From: CAJXNP01 sp050305935
GTDB lineage: Bacteria; Bacteroidota; Bacteroidia; Cytophagales; Cyclobacteriaceae
Length of the DNA stretch: 64,000 nt
NCBI GenBank assembly: GCA_050305935.1
Contig: JBNLGG010000009.1
Span: 31,064 to 95,063, forward strand
Reading direction: 5' to 3'
Part shown: piece by piece, positions 17,622 to 25,990 of the stretch
Layout of the letters: each line of letters opens with the position of its first letter
Numbering within the stretch: position 1 is the first letter of the stretch
Position numbers and translations under genes: made by a program
Notes under the pieces: model-generated
Told to the model about the DNA's origin: nothing
The model's database searches: none
The model's input: the letters and a program-made list of their open reading frames with translations, nothing else

Positions 17622-17987
17622 ATGACAAGCGAAGAGAAAAAGGCATTTCTTTTACTAAAATCGGTTATTTTTCATTACCATGGGTTGGATGAAGATGAAC
17701 AAAAGATATTAGAAGAGACAGCCCTAAAGTACGGTGCAAACGAAGAATTAAAATGGGCGAATGAGTTTATCGCTACTGATTATATTTCTGCATTTGAACG
17801 AGCAAGGGAATATTTGAATAAGGTCATTGGACGATTGGAAAAGGAGAAAAGATTGAGCTATCTTGATCTGGTATGGAAGGCAAATAATAAGAAGGGCTAC
17901 ATTACCGAAATGGAAGCAACAGCTATGCTTAAATTAGCCAAGGACTGGGAAGTAGAAGACGAGCTAATTGAGTTGGTGAAGAAGTAA
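17622..17987 (+). CDS. Small soluble helical protein of unknown function
   Basis: 121 aa from the ATG at 17622 (a TTG lies directly before it). Mostly helical and highly charged, with no signal peptide or membrane segment. Readable features are an N-terminal helix (EEKKAFLLLKSVIFHYHGLDE), WANEFIATDYISAFERA in the middle and a C-terminal EMEATAMLKLAKDWEVEDEL helix. I do not recognise a family. It stands alone between the gld terminator and the convergent LytTR regulator (1 bp between stops). Confidence 0.7.
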   Translation: MTSEEKKAFLLLKSVIFHYHGLDEDEQKILEETALKYGANEELKWANEFIATDYISAFERAREYLNKVIGRLEKEKRLSYLDLVWKANNKKGYITEMEATAMLKLAKDWEVEDELIELVKK

Positions 17988-17988
17988 T

Positions 17989-18711
17989 CTATAAGCTCAT
18001 TTTGTCTTTAAATTTTGAAGCTTGTCTCCTGCTCACCTCAATTTTATCTCCACCTTTTAGCCGGACTAACAGACCACCATTAAACCAGGATTCGATCCCC
18101 TCCACCCAGCTCAAATTGATTATGTGTTTTCTGCTTGCTCTAAAAAAGGATCTTTCGTCAAGCTTTTTATCTAAGGCATTTAAGGATTTATGGATCATAG
18201 GCCGGTTATTTTCAAAGTATACTTTTATGTAGTTGCCATCCGACTCAAAAAGCCTTACGTCTGAAAGTTTTACAAACCAGCATCGTTCCCCATCTTTTAC
18301 AAAAACCCGGTCGTCTAACCCTAGTTTAATTTCGCCCGGAAGATCGCTTTTTTCTTTAAACTCGGTAGAGAGTTTAGTGATACATTCTTTGAGGCGATCA
18401 TTGTGAATTGGTTTTAGTAAATAATCTAAAGCATTGAATTCAAATGCCTTTAAGGCAAATTCATCATAGGCTGTTGTAAAAATTACCCTGGGCGCCTTGT
18501 CAAGTTCCTCCAATAATTCGAAGCCGGTTTTACCGGGCATTTGAATATCAAGGAAAAGTATATCAGGTTTTTTTTCTTCAATCATGTCGATTGCCTCATC
18601 AGCATTTGCAGCCTCTCCTATGATATCGATATTTTTATATTCGCTTAAAAGCGAGGTTAATTCTTTTCTCGCAAGCCGTTCATCGTCTACAATCAGAGCC
18701 TTCATAGTCAT
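17989..18711 (-). CDS. LytTR-type response regulator
   Basis: 240 aa. Receiver domain at about 1-120 with the acidic pocket IVDDERLAR, the phospho-acceptor D55 in DILFLDIQMPGKTGFEL and the lysine in DYLLKPI. A LytTR DNA-binding domain follows (about 140-238; FESDGNYIKVYF, FFRASRKHIINLSWV). It is activated by phosphorylation, and LytTR domains bind short direct repeats. The start at 18711 overlaps the kinase stop by 4 bp (ATGA); an ATG at 18705 is the alternative. It forms a two-component pair with the upstream gene. Confidence 0.94.
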   Translation of the reverse strand: MTMKALIVDDERLARKELTSLLSEYKNIDIIGEAANADEAIDMIEEKKPDILFLDIQMPGKTGFELLEELDKAPRVIFTTAYDEFALKAFEFNALDYLLKPIHNDRLKECITKLSTEFKEKSDLPGEIKLGLDDRVFVKDGERCWFVKLSDVRLFESDGNYIKVYFENNRPMIHKSLNALDKKLDERSFFRASRKHIINLSWVEGIESWFNGGLLVRLKGGDKIEVSRRQASKFKDKMSL

Positions 18712-19736
18712 ATTGTTTGAGGTATAATTAATTCAGTTAAAACTGTATTGTTCGAGTCATTTTTAATTTTGAATGCGGCATGCTCACCATAAATGAGGTT
18801 AAGACGTTGGATTGTGTTGTCAATGCCAAACCCTTTTTTTGATTTCTGTTTACCATTGATAAATTTGCCACTATTCCTGATTTTAATATGCAATTTAGAG
18901 TCAACAATTGCAGTGCTGACGCTAATTTCTCCGCCTTCCTTCAAATGGGAAATCCCATGCTTTATACCATTTTCCACCAAAGTCTGTAGCATTAGGGGAG
19001 GTATTTTGTAGTTTTCCGAGCCTTCTTCAATGTCAAATTTTGTTTTTAATCTTTCTTCAAAACGTATTCCTTCAAGTTCCAGGTAATCTTTGACCGTTTC
19101 AAGTTCTTCTTTAAAATCGGTCAGCTTGTTCTTGTTCATAATGAGGGACGTCCTAAGGATACTTGAAAGCTGGGTAATTGCCTTCTTAGATTTGATCGGA
19201 TTTTCGTCCACCAATGCACGTATGCTATTTAGCGCATTAAAGATAAAATGTGGATTCAACTGCGACTTCAGTTTATTGAGCTCGATTTCATTTATTGCAG
19301 CTTCGTATTTAAGTGATTTATTATAATTGTCCACATAGTGATAAATGAGGTATACCAATGTCCATAAAAAATAGAATACCATATAGGAAAATATACTTGT
19401 AAATATGGAAAAAGGGGAAAAATCGTTACTGTAGTTAATAATATTCAGGATAATCAGGCATATCACATTAAACAGGAAGTTTGATACGCCAAGCAAAAAG
19501 GTAGCCAACAGGATTCTTGGCAGTAGGCCGGTAAGAGAAATTTTAAGCCAGTTGTTTTTCTTAATATACCCTCTGAAAAAGTGAGTACTTATCAAAAACC
19601 ATAATGCAGTTAAAATAAATACAGCACTTTTTAAAATATTTGGGCTGTCAGCAAGGAATAGAAAAAATATGAATATCGTAGCATAGGCAGACCACCCTAA
19701 AATCTGGAGTAACCAATAAAAACTCTTTCTTGTCAT
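18708..19736 (-). CDS. LytS-type (His_kinase family) sensor histidine kinase
   Basis: 342 aa. Four predicted transmembrane helices in the first 140 residues (for example WLLQILGWSAYATIFIFFLF and FTSIFSYMVFYFLWTLVYLI) with short loops, so no large sensor domain. A short coiled coil leads to the phospho-acceptor His in LKSQLNPHFIFNALNSIRAL, and a GHKL ATPase follows with PPLMLQTLVENGIKHGI and KGFGIDNTIQRL. The stimulus is unknown. It partners the LytTR regulator encoded directly downstream with translational overlap. Confidence 0.93.
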   Translation of the reverse strand: MTRKSFYWLLQILGWSAYATIFIFFLFLADSPNILKSAVFILTALWFLISTHFFRGYIKKNNWLKISLTGLLPRILLATFLLGVSNFLFNVICLIILNIINYSNDFSPFSIFTSIFSYMVFYFLWTLVYLIYHYVDNYNKSLKYEAAINEIELNKLKSQLNPHFIFNALNSIRALVDENPIKSKKAITQLSSILRTSLIMNKNKLTDFKEELETVKDYLELEGIRFEERLKTKFDIEEGSENYKIPPLMLQTLVENGIKHGISHLKEGGEISVSTAIVDSKLHIKIRNSGKFINGKQKSKKGFGIDNTIQRLNLIYGEHAAFKIKNDSNNTVLTELIIPQTI

Positions 19737-19825
19737 TTGCCCTTAGAAAGCAGAAAGAAAGGTGCAATGATAGTAATTAACAAATAAAATATTATAAACG
19801 GATGGAAACGTGAATTAAAGGCTAA

Positions 19826-19868
19826 AAAAAAACTCCCTCCATTTTGTTGTATCAGGAAGGAGTTTTTC
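19826..19868 (-). terminator. Terminator after ppdK or before the LytS/LytTR pair
   Basis: An inverted repeat, AAAAAACTCC.. / ..GGAGTTTTT, with A/T runs on both sides and a loop of about 17 nt. It can act in either direction; on the minus strand it lies just after the ppdK stop. Confidence 0.75.
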
Positions 19869-19886
19869 GGAGAAAACGGCTTCTTA

Positions 19887-22631
19887 TTAGTTCTTACCAG
19901 TTTCTTTTAGATGTGCCTGAGCGGCAGCCAACCTGGCCAAGGGTACCCGGTATGGTGAACAGCTAACATAGTCTAGCCCGATTTTATGGAAGAATTCTAC
20001 CGAGTCCGGGTCACCACCATGCTCTCCGCAGATACCTAGTTTGATGTTAGGCTTTGATTTTCTTCCTTCTTTAACGGCTATTTCTACTAATTTACCAACC
20101 CCCTCCACATCAATGCTTTGGAAAGGATCATTGCCATAGATTCCTTTCTCCACATACATTGGCAGGAATCTACCCGAATCGTCCCTGGATAAACCCAGCG
20201 TAGTTTGGGTGAGATCGTTGGTGCCAAAGCTAAAGAAGTCAGCCTCTTCTGCAATTGATCTTGCATTGAGGGCGGCCCTTGGCAATTCAATCATTGTCCC
20301 GACGAGAAAATCTATTTCGATCACATGCTTATCCATCACTTCTTTGGCTGTCCTGAGAATAATGTCTTTTTGAGATTTCAGTTCCTCAACAGTGGTGACC
20401 AATGGAACCATTATTTCTGGGATGGCATTGATACCTTTTCGTTTACACGCACACGCAGCCTCAAAAATTGCCTTGGCTTGCATTTCAGTTAATTCCGGAT
20501 ATAATATACCAAGACGACACCCCCTTAAGCCCAGCATTGGATTGAATTCTTTTAAAACTTCCACTTTGTCAAGCAATGCTTCATTGATCTTGATTTGCTT
20601 AAGAAGAGCATTAATCTCATCCAACGATTTTGATTCTTTTAATCCCAATTTTAGATCAAGCAGCTTATCTTTTAAATCGAGTTCGTTAGGAAGAAATTCA
20701 TGAAGGGGAGGGTCAAGGGTTCGAATCGTAACTGGCATACCATCCATTGCCTCAAAGATTCCAATAAAGTCTTCAATCTGCATCGGAAGTAGTTTTTCCA
20801 ATGCAGCGGCGCGTCCTTTTGTATCCTCGGCCATAATCATTTCCCTGACAGCCTCGATTCGGTCATGTTCAAAGAACATATGTTCTGTTCGGCAAAGGCC
20901 GATACCAATAGCTCCAAATTCCCTTGCCATTTTAGCATCATGCGGAGTATCAGCATTGGTTCTGATACCAAGCTGTTTAACCTCGTCGGCCCAGCTCATC
21001 AGCTTACCAAAGTTTCCGGAAAGCTCAGGCATGACGGTAGGTACTTTTCCCAGTATTACTTCTCCGGTACTTCCATTTAAAGAAATCCAATCACCTTCTT
21101 TAATCACTTGATCCTTGACCCTAAATTGCCTGGCACTGTAAATAACTACTATATCTTTACAGCCAGCCACACAACATTTCCCCATCCCCCTTGCGACAAC
21201 TGCTGCGTGGGAAGTCATACCTCCTCTGGAAGTCAGGATCCCTTCCGCGGCGTTCATACCACCAATGTCTTCAGGGGAAGTTTCGATTCGTACCAGTATT
21301 GCCTTTTCACCTTTCTCCCGCCATTCTTCCGCGTCTTCAGCGTTAAATACTACCCGTCCAGTTGCAGCTCCGGGACTGGCAGGAAGACCATGGGCCAATA
21401 CGTTGATGTCAGCATTTGGATCAAATGTAGGGTGTAACAGTTGATCGAGCTGAGAGGGCTTAATTCTGAGGAGTGCCTCTTCTTTGGTTATTTTTCCTTC
21501 TTCCACCATGTCAACGGCTGTGCGCAACGCAGCAGCGGCTGTTCGCTTACCACTCCGCGTTTGCAACATCCAAAGTTTACTTTTTTCGATGGTAAACTCG
21601 ATATCCTGCATCTCGCGATAGTGATTTTCGAGGTCCTCTCTAATCGTCTTGAGTTTGCCATAAATGTCGGGCATCAGTGACTCCAGCGTGACATCATCTG
21701 AATTTTTGCGACCTGCTTTGTTGAGCGGTTGTGGAGTCCTTATTCCGGCCACCACATCTTCACCTTGTGCATTCACTAAATACTCACCGTAAAATTGGTT
21801 TTCTCCCGTGGAGGGATCCCTCGTAAATGCGACACCTGTAGCGGAGTCATTTCCCATATTTCCATAGACCATTGCCTGGACGTTCACACCTGTTCCCCAA
21901 TCATCAGGTATTCCATTTAACTGACGGTATTTATTAGCTCGCTCGTTGTTCCAACTTTCGAAAACGGCGGAAATTGCTCCCCACAGTTGTTCCATTGGAT
22001 CTTCAGGAAATATCAGGCCAGTCCTCCGTGTGATGGCTTGCTTGAATTCATTGACAAGCTCTTTCAGGTCATGTGTGTTTAGATCAGTATCTAATTCAAT
22101 ACCTTTTGCAGCTTTTTTCCTTTCAAGTATTTCTTCGAAAGGATCTACATCATCTTTATTTATGGGTTTCAGCCCGATTACTACATCACCATACATTTGA
22201 ATGAACCTTCTGTAGCTATCCCATGCAAAACGGGCATTGCCGGTGAGTGTAGCTAATCCATCGACAATTTTATCATTCATTCCCAGGTTAAGGACAGTAT
22301 CCATCATACCCGGCATGGAGACCCTTGCTCCTGACCTTACAGAAAACAATAGTGGCTTATTAGAATCACCAAATTTCTTTTCCAGTACTTTTTCCACCTT
22401 ATTAATAGCCTCTACTACTTCCTCTTTCAGCCCTTTTGGAAACCTTCCGTTGTTCTTATAAAAGGTTTTACACACTTCTGTGCTGATAGTAAATCCCGGC
22501 GGAACTGGAATTCCTATGTGACACATTTCTGCCAGGTTAGCGCCTTTACCTCCAAGCAAATTCCTCATGGAGGCATTTCCTTCAGCTTGATTGGCTGAAA
22601 AAAAGTAAACTTGTTTTGTTGAAGTTTTCAT
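19887..22631 (-). CDS. ppdK: Pyruvate, phosphate dikinase
   Basis: 914 aa, full length. It interconverts pyruvate + ATP + Pi and PEP + AMP + PPi. The N-terminal nucleotide-binding domain has LLGGKGANLAEM, PVPPGFTIST and VRSGARVSMPGMMDTVLNLG. The swivelling phosphohistidine domain contains GGMTSHAAVVARGMGK with the catalytic His. The C-terminal PEP/pyruvate barrel carries LGLRGCRLG, FSFGTNDLTQTTLGLSRDD and LGICGEHGGDP with the proton-donor Cys just before GEHGG. It is in a bacterial chromosome without C4 context, so a glycolytic or gluconeogenic role is likely. Flanked by terminators on both sides, so monocistronic. Confidence 0.97.
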   Translation of the reverse strand: MKTSTKQVYFFSANQAEGNASMRNLLGGKGANLAEMCHIGIPVPPGFTISTEVCKTFYKNNGRFPKGLKEEVVEAINKVEKVLEKKFGDSNKPLLFSVRSGARVSMPGMMDTVLNLGMNDKIVDGLATLTGNARFAWDSYRRFIQMYGDVVIGLKPINKDDVDPFEEILERKKAAKGIELDTDLNTHDLKELVNEFKQAITRRTGLIFPEDPMEQLWGAISAVFESWNNERANKYRQLNGIPDDWGTGVNVQAMVYGNMGNDSATGVAFTRDPSTGENQFYGEYLVNAQGEDVVAGIRTPQPLNKAGRKNSDDVTLESLMPDIYGKLKTIREDLENHYREMQDIEFTIEKSKLWMLQTRSGKRTAAAALRTAVDMVEEGKITKEEALLRIKPSQLDQLLHPTFDPNADINVLAHGLPASPGAATGRVVFNAEDAEEWREKGEKAILVRIETSPEDIGGMNAAEGILTSRGGMTSHAAVVARGMGKCCVAGCKDIVVIYSARQFRVKDQVIKEGDWISLNGSTGEVILGKVPTVMPELSGNFGKLMSWADEVKQLGIRTNADTPHDAKMAREFGAIGIGLCRTEHMFFEHDRIEAVREMIMAEDTKGRAAALEKLLPMQIEDFIGIFEAMDGMPVTIRTLDPPLHEFLPNELDLKDKLLDLKLGLKESKSLDEINALLKQIKINEALLDKVEVLKEFNPMLGLRGCRLGILYPELTEMQAKAIFEAACACKRKGINAIPEIMVPLVTTVEELKSQKDIILRTAKEVMDKHVIEIDFLVGTMIELPRAALNARSIAEEADFFSFGTNDLTQTTLGLSRDDSGRFLPMYVEKGIYGNDPFQSIDVEGVGKLVEIAVKEGRKSKPNIKLGICGEHGGDPDSVEFFHKIGLDYVSCSPYRVPLARLAAAQAHLKETGKN

Positions 22632-22670
22632 GAAAGCAAATTTTGGATGTACATATAAGGGAAAACGAAA

Positions 22671-22708
22671 AAACCCCTTTTTACTACAACAAAAAGGGGT
22701 TTAAAAAA
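22671..22708 (-). terminator. Terminator of the araRDB operon
   Basis: A perfect 12-bp inverted repeat (AAACCCCTTTTT / AAAAAGGGGTTT) with an 8-nt loop, in the gap between the araB stop and the ppdK start. Probably bidirectional. Confidence 0.9.
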
Positions 22709-22795
22709 GTGCAAATGTTAGTATAAGAATTTGGAATTCTTGAACGTTCCCACTAAGTATCCACTACCGTTATTTTTTGCTTTCTTATTACGTGA

Positions 22796-24469
22796 CTAGG
22801 TCAATTCATTTTCGATAAAAGCGCCAAGCTTACTGTATCTTTCATATACCTTTTTATAAGCTACAGCATTTTTTTCATTTGGAGTATATTCTTTTTCAAA
22901 ACCAGAACCCATTGCCTTTTGTGCATCTTCTAACGTTGGGTATAAACCACCAACGACAGCAGCAGCCATAGCTGAACCGAGAGCACAGGTTTGCTCTGAT
23001 TTGGCTACTTTGATGGGCATGTTAAGTACATCAGCTACTATCTGCATGACGAAGGGTGATTTTTTAGCGACCCCTCCAAGTGCTATGACGCCATCTACCC
23101 GAATTCCTTCATCAATAAACCGGTCGACAATTTTCTTCGCGCCGAATGCAGTTGCCTCTACCAATGCTTTAAATATTTTTGGGGCGTTTGACCCCAAATT
23201 TAGCCCAATAATTGCGCCCTTGAGCAATTGATTGGCATCCGGGGTTCTTCTTCCGTTCATCCAATCCAGGGCCAATATGCCGGTTTCTTCAATGGGTAGT
23301 TTTGCGCCTTCTTCTGAAAGTTTTTTGATGATGTTATCAGAGATTTCCCCGGTGAGTTTTTGTTTTGTTGGCTCGTCAATGAAGCTGGATTCGGCAAGGA
23401 TACTGTCTACTGGCCACATTAGAAGATTTTTAAACCAGGCGTAGATATCGCCGAAGGCCGACTGGCCCGCCTCAAGACCTATCATACCTGGGGTAATTGA
23501 TCCATCTACCTGGCCACAAATACCTTTTACCAGGTTGTCGCCAATTTCATCTGCCGGGGCGATCAGCATATCGCAGGTGGAGGTTCCCATTACTTTACTT
23601 AGGTGATAGGGGAGGATTTCTCCTCCTACTGCGCCAAGGTGGGCGTCAAATGCACCTACCCCGATTTTCACTGTTTCACTTAGCCCAAGTTTTTCAGCCC
23701 ATTCTTTGGAAAGATTTCCTACGCTAACTTCGCAAGTGTAGGTTTCCTTAAAAAGCCTTTCCCTCAAGCCCATAAGTTTGGGGTCTAACTTTATTAGAAA
23801 GTCTTCTTCAGGGAGTCCCGCCCAGTCAGTATGCCACATGGCTTTATGACCTGCCGCGCACCGGCTCCTTTTCATAGCGATTGGATCAGTATTGCCTGTT
23901 AAAAGGTGAGGTATCCAGTCGCAATGTTCAACCCATGAAAAAGCTGCATTTGCAACCTTGTCATCCTCGCGGATCACATGAAGTAATTTTGCCCAAAACC
24001 ATTCAGAAGAATAAATTCCCCCTTCATATTTTGTAAAGTCTTCTCCCCCCCAGCTGCGGGCAAGTTGGTTGATTTCTTCTGCTTCCTTTGTAGCGGTATG
24101 GTCTTTCCAAAGCACAAACATAGCATTTGGGTTTTCCTTAAACTCTTCTTTCAATGCCAGGGGAGTTCCCTCTTTGTCAACTGCAACGGGTGTAGATCCG
24201 GTCGTGTCGATTGAAATAGCCACCACATTTTTTGCCACCTCCTCAGAAGCTAATTTTAAAGCTTCCTTAATAGTGAATTCCAATCCTTCGACATAATCTA
24301 AAGGGTGTTGTCTGAATTGATTGATGGCAGGATCACAGTATTTTCCTTGTTTCCAGCGGGGATAATTGAAAACAACACTCGAAATTTCTTCACCTGTTTT
24401 TGCATTCACAATGAGCGACCTGACCGAATCAGATCCATAGTCCAGTCCAATTGTATATTTATTTTCCAC
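22796..24469 (-). CDS. araB: Ribulokinase
   Basis: 557 aa FGGY-family kinase that phosphorylates L-ribulose to L-ribulose-5-phosphate. The N-terminal ATPase motif TIGLDYGSDSVRSLIVN, the central segment GVGAFDAHLGAVGGEI and the C-terminal VIALGGVAKKSPFVMQIVAD with CALGSAMAAAV are all present. Length and the MGTSTCDMLIA segment fit AraB rather than xylulokinase. The start is GTG at 24467-24469, since a stop lies upstream in frame and the conserved N-terminus starts here. Third gene of an araR-araD-araB operon, 26 bp after araD. Confidence 0.95.
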   Translation of the reverse strand: MENKYTIGLDYGSDSVRSLIVNAKTGEEISSVVFNYPRWKQGKYCDPAINQFRQHPLDYVEGLEFTIKEALKLASEEVAKNVVAISIDTTGSTPVAVDKEGTPLALKEEFKENPNAMFVLWKDHTATKEAEEINQLARSWGGEDFTKYEGGIYSSEWFWAKLLHVIREDDKVANAAFSWVEHCDWIPHLLTGNTDPIAMKRSRCAAGHKAMWHTDWAGLPEEDFLIKLDPKLMGLRERLFKETYTCEVSVGNLSKEWAEKLGLSETVKIGVGAFDAHLGAVGGEILPYHLSKVMGTSTCDMLIAPADEIGDNLVKGICGQVDGSITPGMIGLEAGQSAFGDIYAWFKNLLMWPVDSILAESSFIDEPTKQKLTGEISDNIIKKLSEEGAKLPIEETGILALDWMNGRRTPDANQLLKGAIIGLNLGSNAPKIFKALVEATAFGAKKIVDRFIDEGIRVDGVIALGGVAKKSPFVMQIVADVLNMPIKVAKSEQTCALGSAMAAAVVGGLYPTLEDAQKAMGSGFEKEYTPNEKNAVAYKKVYERYSKLGAFIENELT

Positions 24470-24495
24470 TGATCTTGAAGTTTAAAAATTATTAA

Positions 24496-25179
24496 TTATT
24501 GACCGTAGTAGGCATTTTTGCCATGTTTTCTGAAGTAATGTTTATCCAAAACCCACTGGTCAAGTTTGTTTTCAGGATTGATTTGTAAAGAATGATAAGC
24601 CATTTTAGCTACCTGTTCCAAAACCACCGCATTGTGGACCGCATCATGAGAGTCCTTGCCCCACGAAAAAGGTGCATGTCCATTTACCAGTACTCCGGGA
24701 ACTTCCGTAGGAGAAATATTTGAAAACCGTTCTATGATTACTGTTCCGGTATCTTTTTCATAATTTCCTTCGACTTCATCTTTAGTCATTTTGCGTGTGC
24801 AGGGGATGTCTCCGTAAAAATAGTCCGCGTGAGTGGTTCCAAGAGAAGGAATACCTTTACCAGCTTGCGACCAGATGGTGGCCCAGGTGCTGTGGGTATG
24901 AACAATCCCGCCTATCTCTGAAAACGCCTTGTACAACTCCAGATGGGTAGGGGTATCGGAACTAGGCTTTAACTTTCCTTCCACCACATTACCATTCAGG
25001 TCTACCACCACCATGTGTTCGGGTTGCATGTTATCATAGGCAACTCCACTTGGCTTGATCACCACCAGGTTTTCTTTTCTGTCTATCGCGCTTACATTTC
25101 CCCAGGTAAATAACACCAGTCCATGTTTAACCAAATCAAGGTTGGCTTCGCACACATCTTTTTTTAATCCTTCCAGCAT
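24496..25179 (-). CDS. araD: L-ribulose-5-phosphate 4-epimerase
   Basis: 227 aa class II aldolase/AraD fold. It converts L-ribulose-5-phosphate to D-xylulose-5-phosphate for the pentose phosphate pathway. Zn ligands are visible in VHTHSTWATIWSQ and in the later VNGHAPFSWG. The segments FTWGNVSAIDR and VIKPSGVAYDNM bind the phosphate and are typical. The C-terminal tail HYFRKHGKNAYYGQ is the AraD ending. Between araR (12 bp) and araB, same operon. Confidence 0.96.
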   Translation of the reverse strand: MLEGLKKDVCEANLDLVKHGLVLFTWGNVSAIDRKENLVVIKPSGVAYDNMQPEHMVVVDLNGNVVEGKLKPSSDTPTHLELYKAFSEIGGIVHTHSTWATIWSQAGKGIPSLGTTHADYFYGDIPCTRKMTKDEVEGNYEKDTGTVIIERFSNISPTEVPGVLVNGHAPFSWGKDSHDAVHNAVVLEQVAKMAYHSLQINPENKLDQWVLDKHYFRKHGKNAYYGQ

Positions 25180-25191
25180 GAGTTGTTTGTT

Positions 25192-25881
25192 TTAAACTTC
25201 AAATAAAAATCCACTATTGACCAGCCTGTCATATTTTTCTTTATCAAACTGGTACAGAAACGCCCCTTTTTTTGAACCTTCGCGTTCTTTTTCGTCCAGT
25301 TTATGAAGTAAATTCATAGAAATGATTTTCTTTCTGAAATTGGCATTATCCAGTTTTACCTGGTTAATGGCTTCGTAAAGTTTTTGTAATTGTGGAATGG
25401 TGAATTTTTCGGGTAGCAATTCAAACCCGATTGGATGAAATTTACTTTTATGTCGAATTATGTCGAATGCCTGCTCCACCATGGAATTGTGGTCGAAAAT
25501 CAGCTCCGGGATTTCGTTGAGGTCAAACCACTCCGCGCCGTGGCTACGTGTTTTTTCTTCATCTGATTCCTCAATTTTTATCAATGCATAGTAAGCCGTA
25601 GAGATCACCCGGGCCGCCGGGTCACGATTTACCTGGCTATAGGTATTGAACTGTTCGAGGTACACGTCATCAAGCCCGGTTAACTTTTCCAGTATTCTTG
25701 AAGCACCGGTATCCATATCTTCATCTTCCTTTAAAAAACCTCCCATTAATGAATACTTACCTTTTTGCGGTTCAAAATCCCGGTGAATGAGAAGGAGTTT
25801 CAGACGTTCCAAATCAAATCCAAATATCACACAGTCAATGGCTTGATAGAATTTTGGTTGGCTAAGATAATGTAAACTCAT
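25192..25881 (-). CDS. araR: Nudix-fold arabinose regulator (AraR/NrtR type)
   Basis: 229 aa. N-terminal Nudix-like domain (about 10-140) and a C-terminal winged-helix region (about 150-229; FTIPQLQKLYEAINQVKLDN, FRKKIISMNLL). The Nudix box begins at G48 with E54 and R62, but the catalytic Glu positions hold I63, K66 and L67, so hydrolysis is unlikely. This is the pattern of NrtR-like regulators that bind sugar-derived ligands; a Nudix-type AraR controls arabinose genes in Bacteroides. First gene of the operon with araD and araB, so it probably autoregulates. Likely ligand L-arabinose or a pathway product (inference). Confidence 0.82.
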   Translation of the reverse strand: MSLHYLSQPKFYQAIDCVIFGFDLERLKLLLIHRDFEPQKGKYSLMGGFLKEDEDMDTGASRILEKLTGLDDVYLEQFNTYSQVNRDPAARVISTAYYALIKIEESDEEKTRSHGAEWFDLNEIPELIFDHNSMVEQAFDIIRHKSKFHPIGFELLPEKFTIPQLQKLYEAINQVKLDNANFRKKIISMNLLHKLDEKEREGSKKGAFLYQFDKEKYDRLVNSGFLFEV

Positions 25882-25902
25882 AATAAAAGTAAAATATACC
25901 TT

Positions 25903-25914
25903 TAATTTAAATTA
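25903..25914. promoter_or_regulatory. Palindrome upstream of araR, candidate operator
   Basis: A perfect 12-bp palindrome, TAATTTAAATTA, 21 bp before the araR ATG in a strongly AT-rich stretch. AT-richness makes chance palindromes common, so this is only a candidate AraR site. Confidence 0.3.
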
Positions 25915-25990
25915 TATTATTTTATTATCAAAAAAATAAACAAAATTTGAAAAGATTTAAAAAAAAGAAATATTCAGGAAGGTAGATTTA

